Shown here: piece by piece, positions 6,534 through 11,555 of the stretch
Layout of the letters: every line of letters starts with the position of its first letter
Numbering within the stretch: the first letter of the stretch is position 1
NCBI GenBank assembly: GCA_019314105.1
Contig: JAFCZY010000128.1
Span: 1 to 11,555, forward strand
DNA length: 11,555 nt
Direction of reading: 5' to 3'
DNA from: Deltaproteobacteria bacterium
GTDB lineage: Bacteria > Desulfobacterota > Desulfobacteria > Desulfobacterales > Desulfobacteraceae
Notes under the pieces: generated by a model
Told to the model about the DNA's origin: nothing
What the model saw: the letters and a program-made list of their open reading frames with translations, nothing else
Database searches by the model: none
Program-made: the position numbers and the translations under genes

Positions 6534-6980
6534 ATGGATAGAATCTGTCCAAAATGCATAGATGAGTATGCCCCTGAGAAAGAAAAATGTGACAGCTGTG
6601 ATTCCAGGCTTATACCAGTAAATGAATTTAAAGTTAAAGCTATATGGCCGCATTGTAAAAAATGTCAAAGCGCTATTTCTGAATCAGCTGTCAAATGTGA
6701 ACAATGTGGTCAATCATTATATCTTATACCCTTTTTTCCTAAAATTTCAGCACTTATAATGGGTCTCATAGGCATCGCATGCACAGGCTTTTTATTGGAC
6801 CCAATGGGAGCTTCTCGGGGTGTCATGAATGGGGTTGCATTCATTGTGGGCGCAATTATTTGGGGATTTTTTATTAAACAATATCATGTGGCTAAAAAAG
6901 AAGGTGATATCGCTTGGAATAAATTATCTCAAAAAACGAAATTTAATTTTCGAAAACAAAAAAGGGATGCAAAGAGTTAA
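6534..6980 (+). CDS. Double zinc-ribbon protein with two membrane helices
   Basis: A 148-residue protein. Four CxxC knuckles at C5/C8, C19/C22, C41/C44 and C55/C58 form two four-cysteine zinc ribbons. Two hydrophobic helices follow at about 65-87 and 95-115, then a basic, cytoplasm-facing tail rich in Lys and Arg. The topology predicts cytoplasmic ribbons anchored to the inner membrane. Zinc ribbons of this kind often mediate protein or nucleic-acid contacts; no specific family is recognised. ATG 6534 has GAGG 8 bases upstream. The gene stands alone, with a 20-bp palindrome further upstream. Structural features are clear; the role is unknown. Confidence 0.75.
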   Translation: MDRICPKCIDEYAPEKEKCDSCDSRLIPVNEFKVKAIWPHCKKCQSAISESAVKCEQCGQSLYLIPFFPKISALIMGLIGIACTGFLLDPMGASRGVMNGVAFIVGAIIWGFFIKQYHVAKKEGDIAWNKLSQKTKFNFRKQKRDAKS

Positions 6981-7065
6981 AGGGTTATACTTTGCCGTCA
7001 AGATTTCGCGGGCATTGCATTTTTCCATGTCAGCCTTAAAAAAATAACTGTAAATGTGTATTTGA

Positions 7066-7182
7066 TTTCTGGCAGTAATAATCCAAACTGGATATGATGA
7101 CGCTGTGGAAATCCTGGATAAAAAATTAGAAGAAATGTGGAAACGATTGGATGGGACTTATCAGATAGATTTAAATATTTGA
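7066..7182 (+). pseudogene. Possible gene fragment, C-terminal end of an unknown protein
   Basis: A 38-codon open stretch begins after a TGA at 7063-7065 and ends at TGA 7180-7182. It contains GYDDAVEILDKKLEEMWKRL, which looks like an amphipathic helix from a real protein. There is no usable start codon with a ribosome binding site at its beginning, and the only in-frame ATG is far downstream. It may be the tail of a lost gene. No family is recognised. It occupies the gap between the zinc-ribbon gene and the DUF6868-like gene. Confidence 0.25.
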
Positions 7183-7209
7183 GAAGTTACATTGCTAAGG
7201 AGATTCATC

Positions 7210-7461
7210 ATGGATATTAAGAAATTAAAAACTTTTTTTATGTGGTGTGTTATTATAAACGGTATTCTTCTGGTTTTCAGTTTTGCATTCTGTATATTAC
7301 TACCTGATTTGATATACAATATTCATGGAAAATTGTTTAATATTGACAACGAGACATTAAACGTGCTCATTTATTTGTTTCTTGGAATTTTTAAGATTTT
7401 TTGGCTGATATTTAATGTTACTCCGTATGTAACTTTGATAATTTTAGAAAAAAAGAACTGA
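7210..7461 (+). CDS. Small membrane protein, DUF6868-like
   Basis: An 83-residue protein with two hydrophobic helices (about 8-32 and 50-79). It carries the pattern FMWCVIINGILL, then HGKLFNIDNETLN, then FKIFWLIFNVTPYV, which I recall from the DUF6868 family of short two-helix membrane proteins. Function is unknown. The start is ATG 7210, with AAGGAG at 7197-7202, 7 bases upstream. A TTG at 7192 would extend the frame but has no ribosome binding site. It ends six bases before the ATG of the ychJ remnant, so the two probably formed an operon. Confidence 0.7.
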   Translation: MDIKKLKTFFMWCVIINGILLVFSFAFCILLPDLIYNIHGKLFNIDNETLNVLIYLFLGIFKIFWLIFNVTPYVTLIILEKKN

Positions 7462-7467
7462 TTGAGG

Positions 7468-7809
7468 ATGAAAGCTCTTTGTTATTGTGGAAGTCAAAAA
7501 TTCTATGGGGAATGCTGCTTCCCCCTTATATCTGGAAGTTTAAAACCAAAAAATCCAGAACAATTGATGAGATCAAGGTATTCTGCTTTTTGTATAAAAA
7601 ATATTGAGTATTTAATTTCATCCCATCATCCTTGTCGCCTTTTACAAAAACAATGGGATAGAGCAATTACATGAGAATTCAAAATTTATCTGTGAAAATG
7701 AACAATGGTATTATTTTGATGGTGTAATACTTGAACCTTTGAAATTTTCCCGTAATGAACTCTGCTGGTGTGGGAGCATTAGAAGTATAAAAAATGTCAT
7801 GGAAGATGA
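7468..7809 (+). pseudogene. ychJ: ychJ remnant: SEC-C motif protein with internal deletion and frameshift
   Basis: From ATG 7468, the frame gives the N terminus of a YchJ/UPF0225 protein: CYCGS, CC, and LMRSRYSAF ending near SSHHP at about 7633. It then stops at TGA 7672-7674. In another frame, 7631 onward encodes LVAFYKNNGIEQLHENSKF and WYYFDG, the YchJ C-terminal part, leading to RNELCWCGS. About 38 residues normally between these parts are missing. A further one-base loss near 7783 separates CGSIR from the expected YKKCHGR, which ends at TGA 7807-7809. The N- and C-terminal cysteine motifs therefore survive in three frames. YchJ is a small SEC-C zinc-motif protein of unclear role. The gene is broken by at least two lesions. 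Confidence 0.8.
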
Positions 7810-7833
7810 TATTTGTCAAACTCGAATTAAAAA

Positions 7834-8049
7834 CTATTTGAAAAGATATTCAAGACCATTAAGTTTGATTTCATAAACCGCTTGTAACATTTCTCCAAGC
7901 TTTCCTTCTGGAAATCCTTTCTGTGAAAACCAGACCAGATATCGTTCCGGAAGATCAACTAACCGAAATCCCTTATATTTGCCGAATGGCATTTTCGTGG
8001 TTGCAAGCGCAATGAATGCTTCTTTATCGGGTTGGATAACTTTATTCAT
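7834..8049 (-). CDS. DUF3820 family protein
   Basis: A 71-residue protein containing MPFGKYKG, LVDLPERYLVWFSQKGFPEG and VYEIKLNGLEYL, the hallmark motifs of DUF3820 (Pfam calls it a putative quorum-sensing-regulated virulence factor). These are small cytoplasmic proteins of unknown biochemical role, and the length here is normal. The start is ATG 8047-8049, with AGGG 6 bases upstream; a GTG at 8062-8064 would add five residues but lacks a ribosome binding site. The 3' end converges on the ychJ remnant, 24 bases away. The gene lies just downstream of selC on the same strand. Confidence 0.88.
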   Translation of the reverse strand: MNKVIQPDKEAFIALATTKMPFGKYKGFRLVDLPERYLVWFSQKGFPEGKLGEMLQAVYEIKLNGLEYLFK

Positions 8050-8119
8050 GTTTATCCCTACCACTGAATTTTGTGTTGTGATATCGGTTGTTATATATGG
8101 TTGAAATTACAGGATAAAA

Positions 8120-8217
8120 TGGCGGAAGTGCATGGGAATCGAACCCACCCGGGACGGTTCTAGCGCCCCACATCGGATTTGAAGTCCGAGGGCCCCACCA
8201 GTGAGCCGCGCACTTCC
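8120..8217 (-). tRNA. selC: tRNA-Sec (selenocysteine), anticodon TCA
   Basis: A 98-nt tRNA with encoded CCA (8120-8122) and discriminator G. The acceptor stem of eight pairs, 8210-8217 with 8124-8131, is the bacterial selC length. The D stem, the anticodon loop CTTCAAA at 8178-8184 with anticodon TCA at 8180-8182, a long variable arm and a T arm with loop TTCGATT all fold. It is charged with serine and converted to Sec by SelA, then delivered to in-frame UGA codons by SelB. A consensus promoter at 8238-8265 precedes it. Its first 24 nt plus one upstream base are duplicated exactly at 9614-9638. No selA, selB or selD is in the window. Confidence 0.97.
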
Positions 8218-8237
8218 GAATCGAAATAACAAAAAAG

Positions 8238-8265
8238 AGTATACTCGAAGAGCCTTTTTTGTCAA
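8238..8265 (-). promoter_or_regulatory. selC promoter
   Basis: On the minus strand, a perfect -35 TTGACA (8260-8265) and TATACT (8238-8243) are separated by 16 bases. The -10 ends 20 bases before the tRNA 5' end. The remaining sequence up to the gene at 8345 holds nothing else that I can recognise. Confidence 0.75.
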
Positions 8266-8344
8266 ACTATTTTATAATTTTCATTTTAAAATGTATCTGT
8301 TGGTAATGGTGCTGATGGGGGTATTCCAAGATGATAAGCTCCTA

Positions 8345-8674
8345 TTATTTGAATGTTATGGCTGCATCTTTGGGAAGTGCCAGTCCGACACTCACTTCCA
8401 ACGCTTTTAAAATACCGGATATGACAGGACATGACACATGAGGAATCGTTTTCAAGGATACAGTCAGTACCTGAGAATTAAGCTCTCCTGTTTTTTTATC
8501 TTTAAACAATTCTGTCATCATATTTAATTCTTTTCCACCCAGAATGTCATCGACTTTTTTCCAGTTGGGGCATTCACTTTCTAAGTGGAAAAAAGCGTTA
8601 TACCCTGTCTTGTCTTCAGCATGAACTAAGGTGGTGAATCCACAAATACCACTATCTATTTTAACGGTGACCAT
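8345..8674 (-). CDS. Small three-cysteine protein, DUF6951-like, partner of the methyltransferase
   Basis: A 109-residue protein starting at ATG 8672-8674, with AAGGAG about 14 bases upstream. Conserved-looking cysteines are C11 in GICGF, C35 in ESECP and C82 in SCPV. The C terminus ends in KALEVSVGLALPKD. This pattern resembles, from memory, a DUF6951-type family of small proteins in anaerobes. Function is unknown; the cysteines could bind a metal or cluster. It begins 22 bases after the methyltransferase stop on the same strand and surely shares its transcript. A longer reading frame running back into the methyltransferase gene is only a shadow. It sits just upstream of selC. Expression with the methyltransferase is well supported; functional partnership is inference. 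Confidence 0.7.
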   Translation of the reverse strand: MVTVKIDSGICGFTTLVHAEDKTGYNAFFHLESECPNWKKVDDILGGKELNMMTELFKDKKTGELNSQVLTVSLKTIPHVSCPVISGILKALEVSVGLALPKDAAITFK

Positions 8675-8696
8675 TTTATGTAAGAGACTCCTTGGG

Positions 8697-9566
8697 TTAA
8701 ATAATTTCTTTGATCTTTTTGATATATTCCGGCGTTGTACCACAGCAGCCGCCAACAATTTCCACGCCAAACGCTTTAATTTTTTTGATACTGTTTGCAA
8801 AAAAATGTTCGTCCTCCGGATAAAAGACGGCATTGTCTTTTGTTGTCTCTGGCATGCCGGCATTCGGCATAATAATTACAGGAACATCGATACTTTTTTT
8901 AATTTCACCTGCCAGGTCAATCATTGTCCTGCTCCCCATTGAACAATTGGCTCCAACAACTGAGGCACCGGCGGCAACCAGTGATTTCATGCTGTCTTCT
9001 GGATTATTTCCAAAAATAGTAAAAAAGCCTTTTTTCATTTTTTCAAAGGTAAGAGAACAAAAAATCGGCTTTTCAGACACAGACCGAACTGCTTTGATGG
9101 CTGCCAATCCAATATTAATATCAAAAATAGTTTCAATCAGAAAAACATCAACCCCTTCATCTTCAAGAAATTCTGCCTGCTGGGCAAAGCAGTCCACTGC
9201 TTCATTGAATGAAACAGGACCCATGGGGTGGAGTAAATCACCAAGGGAACCCAATTCACCGGCAACGTACTGACCCTTGTCGCAAGTCTTTCTTGCAAGC
9301 TGTACTCCGGTTCGATTCAGTTCTTCCACGCTTTGGGCAACCCCCATTTTTTTTAATTTTATGGCAGATGCACCATATGTATTGGCACTTGCCACATCCG
9401 CGCCAGCTGCATAATAAGCCCGGTGTATTTCTATGATGATGTCAGGGTGTCTTAAATTCCACAATTCAGTTGCTTCTCTCCCTGTAAGGCCTTGATTGAT
9501 AAGCATCGACCCCATAGCGCCATCAAAAACAAGACCCTCTTTTCGAACCTTTTCAAGAATATCCAT
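8697..9566 (-). CDS. Homocysteine S-methyltransferase family protein (MetH N-terminal-domain type)
   Basis: A 289-residue TIM-barrel methyltransferase domain. The N-terminal FDGAMGSML matches the family start. C208 (GANCS) and C274-C275 (GGCCGTTP) are the three zinc ligands that activate the thiol of homocysteine. This equals the homocysteine-binding module of cobalamin-dependent MetH, without the folate, cobalamin or activation domains. As a stand-alone unit it would take a methyl group from a separate corrinoid protein or another donor such as a methylated thiol. I start at ATG 9564-9566, with GAGG about 10 bases upstream. The in-frame GTG at 9612-9614 would add 16 non-conserved residues and touch the selC repeat. 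It lies downstream of a selC-like promoter and co-operates in sequence with the small three-cysteine gene. The exact methyl donor and acceptor (thiol or selenol) are unknown. Confidence 0.9.
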   Translation of the reverse strand: MDILEKVRKEGLVFDGAMGSMLINQGLTGREATELWNLRHPDIIIEIHRAYYAAGADVASANTYGASAIKLKKMGVAQSVEELNRTGVQLARKTCDKGQYVAGELGSLGDLLHPMGPVSFNEAVDCFAQQAEFLEDEGVDVFLIETIFDINIGLAAIKAVRSVSEKPIFCSLTFEKMKKGFFTIFGNNPEDSMKSLVAAGASVVGANCSMGSRTMIDLAGEIKKSIDVPVIIMPNAGMPETTKDNAVFYPEDEHFFANSIKKIKAFGVEIVGGCCGTTPEYIKKIKEII

Positions 9567-9613
9567 ACCTGATCGTTCCTCTCTACCCTTAATATATCGC
9601 AGCCATTTGGTCA

Positions 9614-9638
9614 CCCACCAGTGAGCCGCGCACTTCCG
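9614..9638 (-). repeat. Second copy of the selC 5' end (25-bp direct repeat)
   Basis: These 25 bases are identical to 8194-8218, which span the first 24 nt of tRNA-Sec and the base before it. Both copies run in the same direction, 1,420 bp apart, with the small cysteine protein and the methyltransferase between them. The copy here is only the acceptor 5' strand and part of the D arm and is not a functional tRNA. It resembles the boundary of an integration or partial duplication at a tRNA gene. Confidence 0.9.
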
Positions 9639-9669
9639 TAATTAATTATAGAATTAATAAAAAAAAAAT

Positions 9670-9697
9670 AGTATATATTATTTTTTTGATTTGTCAA
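9670..9697 (-). promoter_or_regulatory. selC-like promoter ahead of the selC 5' copy and the methyltransferase gene
   Basis: On the minus strand, TTGACA (9692-9697) and TATACT (9670-9675) are separated by 16 bases, the same hexamers and spacing as the selC promoter. The spacer and the following bases differ. It is 32 bases before the repeated tRNA end and would drive the methyltransferase gene. It also overlaps the upstream region of the divergent peptidase gene. Confidence 0.7.
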
Positions 9698-9736
9698 TTT
9701 GCTTATATAGCTCGTTATTAAATAAAGGAATAATAA

Positions 9737-10876
9737 ATGATAAATTCACAGAGACTGGTTCAAAGATTTCAGGCCCTTGTTAAGATTGATTCTCTTTCCC
9801 GGCAGGAGCGGGATGTGGCATTGGAGCTTGAAAAAATATTAACCGCAATGGGAGCAATGGTTAGTTATGATACTGCCGGAGAACAGGTGGGTGGCAATTG
9901 CTCCAATCTTGTGGCCAAGTTTAAAGGGACGGTTGATGCCGACCCGATATTTTTATGCGGTCACATGGATACGGTTGGCCCGGGAAAAGGAATAAAGGTT
10001 CAGTTTGAGGACGGTATTTTCAGAAGCGACGGGACGACTATTTTAGGGGCGGATGACAAATCAGCCCTTGCCATCATTCTTGAAGTTATGGATGTAATCC
10101 TTGAGAACAAAATAGATTACCCGCCGGTTGAGATTATTTTTACGATTTGTGAAGAAATCGGTCTTTTAGGGGCAAAGCATTTTGATTATTCCTTAATGGA
10201 TTCAAAGTTCGGTTATATTCTTGATTCAACCGATACGCAGGGGATTGTTACAAAAGCACCTGCCGCTAATAAAATTATTATTAAAATACATGGAAAGGCT
10301 GCCCATGCAGGAGCAGAGCCCGAAAACGGGGTGAATGCCATCATGGTCGCATCTAAAGCTATTTCAAAGCTTGAACTGGGCCGGATTGATGAAGAGACGA
10401 CCTGTAACCTTGGCATTATAAAAGGTGGGGTTGCCACCAATATTGTCCCTGCATTTGTTGAAATCCACGGGGAAGCCAGAAGCCATGACATGAAAAAATT
10501 AAAAAGAGTTACAGATAATATTGTCAATACATTTCAGACTACAGCAGAGGAGCTTAAAGACAATTCGGATCTTCCCAGGATAGAAGCCATTGTCAAGAAT
10601 GATTTTCCCAATACAAATATTCCCGAAGATCACAAGGCCATTAAGCTTGCCAGAAAAGCAGCAGACAATCTTGGCATTACTTTGGAAAGCAAGACCATTG
10701 GCGGCGGCGCGGATGCAAATATATTTTTTGGCGAAGGTATTGTTGCTGGCGTCCTTGGAACCGGCATGACTGATGTTCACACCCTAAATGAATCGATTGC
10801 CATCAAAGATATGGAGGCCTCGGCAAAGCTGGTGCTTGAGATTTTAAAGGTTCATGCAGCAGGAGAAATAGTATAG
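9737..10876 (+). CDS. M20-family metallopeptidase, peptidase T-like
   Basis: A 379-residue protein of normal length for PepT-like M20 peptidases. Metal-site motifs in order are H76 and D78 in CGHMDTV, D106-D107 in LGADDKSA, E139-E140 in ICEEIG (general base plus ligand), D163 in YILDS and H348 in DVHTLNE. The dimerisation domain between (about residues 175-290, with AAHAG) is present. Such enzymes are cytoplasmic dinuclear zinc aminopeptidases acting on short peptides. The start ATG 9737 has AGGA 7 bases upstream. Its stop at 10874-10876 directly abuts the larC ATG, so the two are probably one operon. It is transcribed divergently from the methyltransferase gene. The family call is firm; the peptide specificity is not shown. 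Confidence 0.93.
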   Translation: MINSQRLVQRFQALVKIDSLSRQERDVALELEKILTAMGAMVSYDTAGEQVGGNCSNLVAKFKGTVDADPIFLCGHMDTVGPGKGIKVQFEDGIFRSDGTTILGADDKSALAIILEVMDVILENKIDYPPVEIIFTICEEIGLLGAKHFDYSLMDSKFGYILDSTDTQGIVTKAPAANKIIIKIHGKAAHAGAEPENGVNAIMVASKAISKLELGRIDEETTCNLGIIKGGVATNIVPAFVEIHGEARSHDMKKLKRVTDNIVNTFQTTAEELKDNSDLPRIEAIVKNDFPNTNIPEDHKAIKLARKAADNLGITLESKTIGGGADANIFFGEGIVAGVLGTGMTDVHTLNESIAIKDMEASAKLVLEILKVHAAGEIV

Positions 10877-11555
10877 ATGATCGCCTATGTTGATATATTT
10901 TCCGGTATCAGCGGGGATATGACCTTAGGCGCCTTGATTGATCTTGGCGTGCCGGTTGACTGGATAAAAGAGGAACTGTCAAGTGTTTTAAAAGGATTTC
11001 AACTGAAGACAAGCATTGTATATCAGCATCATTTAAAGGCAACGGACTTAATTGTGGATGTGATTGATGAAGAAAAATCATCAAGGAACTACAAAGACAT
11101 TAAGGCCTTGATCAAAAACAGTTCTTTGCCTGAAAAGGTGAAGGAGAACAGTCTGTTTGCCTTTGAAAAAATAGCCCGGGCTGAGTCTCAAATTCATGGC
11201 AAGGATATTGAAACGATTCATTTTCATGAAATCGGCGGCATTGATTCCATTGTGGATATCATTGGCTCTTTTCTGGCTGTGGAGTATCTTGGTATTAAAA
11301 AAGTATATGCCTCTCCCATTCCTTTAGGATCAGGATTTGTGGCGTGCGCCCATGGGAAAATACCGGTTCCGGTTCCGGCAACTTTATCGATTTTAAAAGA
11401 TATTCCTGTCAAGTCCTCGGATGCGACAACAGAAATTGTTACACCGACAGGGGCAGCCATTATTACCACCCTTGCTTCCTCTTTTGGGGAGTTGCCGGAA
11501 ATGACCATAAAAAAGGTCGGTTATGGTTCAGGAAAAAGAGATACCGGTTCAAGTT
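10877..11555 (+). CDS. larC: LarC, nickel-pincer cofactor biosynthesis protein (3' partial)
   Basis: The first 226 codons of LarC; the gene runs off the window. The start DIFSGISGDMTLGALIDLG (residues 6-24), the H115-F116-H117-E118 segment in HFHEIGGIDSIVDI, and the PVPVPATL and TPTGAAI stretches are characteristic of the family. LarC is the CTP-dependent cyclometallase that inserts nickel into the pyridinium dithiocarboxylate pincer ligand made by LarB and LarE, for lactate racemase (LarA) and related enzymes. The ATG directly follows the peptidase stop, with AGGAG at 10861-10865, so translation is probably coupled. larB, larE and larA are not in the window. In lactobacilli larC uses a ribosomal frameshift; whether this copy is continuous cannot be seen here. 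Confidence 0.93.
   Translation, partial: MIAYVDIFSGISGDMTLGALIDLGVPVDWIKEELSSVLKGFQLKTSIVYQHHLKATDLIVDVIDEEKSSRNYKDIKALIKNSSLPEKVKENSLFAFEKIARAESQIHGKDIETIHFHEIGGIDSIVDIIGSFLAVEYLGIKKVYASPIPLGSGFVACAHGKIPVPVPATLSILKDIPVKSSDATTEIVTPTGAAIITTLASSFGELPEMTIKKVGYGSGKRDTGSS

Noticed and set aside
7672..7674. TGA in the ychJ remnant as a possible selenocysteine codon, given the nearby selC
   Set aside because: Homology continues in a different frame already before this TGA, so read-through would not restore the protein. No SECIS-like hairpin was evident.
8675..8863. N-terminal extension of the small three-cysteine protein into the methyltransferase gene
   Set aside because: The extension overlaps the conserved methyltransferase C terminus in another frame and has no family-like sequence. 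The ATG at 8672-8674 fits the conserved start.
8833..9436. Open frames on the plus strand opposite the methyltransferase gene
   Set aside because: They have no recognisable motifs or ribosome binding sites and are explained by the coding bias of the real gene on the other strand.
9567..9614. Longer methyltransferase starting at GTG 9612-9614
   Set aside because: The extra 16 residues are not part of the conserved domain, and the GTG lacks a good ribosome binding site. ATG 9564-9566 matches the family start.

Overview
The window is an AT-rich bacterial chromosome segment. It most resembles an anaerobic, Gram-negative Desulfobacterota (Desulfobacteraceae-like) genome. That is inference from the gene mix, not from a search: a selenocysteine tRNA, larC (nickel-pincer cofactor synthesis), a stand-alone homocysteine-methyltransferase domain protein, a stand-alone NifU/IscU-type scaffold, a lipoprotein with a classical lipobox, and integron-type cassette DNA.

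Layout. (a) 1-464: the end of an integron gene cassette. It holds a small sigma-70 region 4-like ORF, open at the left edge, followed directly by a 127-bp attC-like site. (b) 515-722: a 208-bp element that folds almost end to end into one imperfect hairpin and contains a 25-bp tandem repeat. (c) 790-3936, + strand: a PAQR/hemolysin III membrane protein (trhA), then a translationally abutting pair of a Nudix hydrolase and a membrane M48 metalloprotease with C-terminal TPRs. (d) 3941-5140, - strand: an unidentified lipoprotein and a NifU-like Fe-S scaffold with its own promoter. (e) 5483-8049: a patchy accessory stretch. It holds remnants of khpA and ychJ, each with an internal out-of-frame deletion. 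It also has a GIY-YIG protein, a small GGTGWG-motif protein, a zinc-ribbon membrane protein, a DUF6868-like membrane protein and a DUF3820 protein. (f) 8120-9697, - strand: selC with a clear promoter, a small three-cysteine protein and a homocysteine S-methyltransferase-family protein. Just upstream of the methyltransferase lies a second, exact 25-bp copy of the 5' end of selC, preceded by a second promoter with the same -35 and -10 hexamers and the same 16-nt spacing. (g) 9737-11555, + strand: a PepT-like M20 peptidase and, abutting it, the first 226 codons of larC, cut by the window edge.

How the parts relate. The most striking structure is the 1,420-bp interval bounded by the two copies of the selC 5' end. 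It looks like the footprint of an integration, or of a partial duplication, at a tRNA gene, and it carries a methyltransferase and its small partner. Together with the integron cassette at the left edge and the two deleted genes between, it makes much of the window look like a recombination-prone accessory region between more ordinary operons (Nudix-M48 and M20-larC). No complete mobile element, integrase, transposase or CRISPR array is visible.
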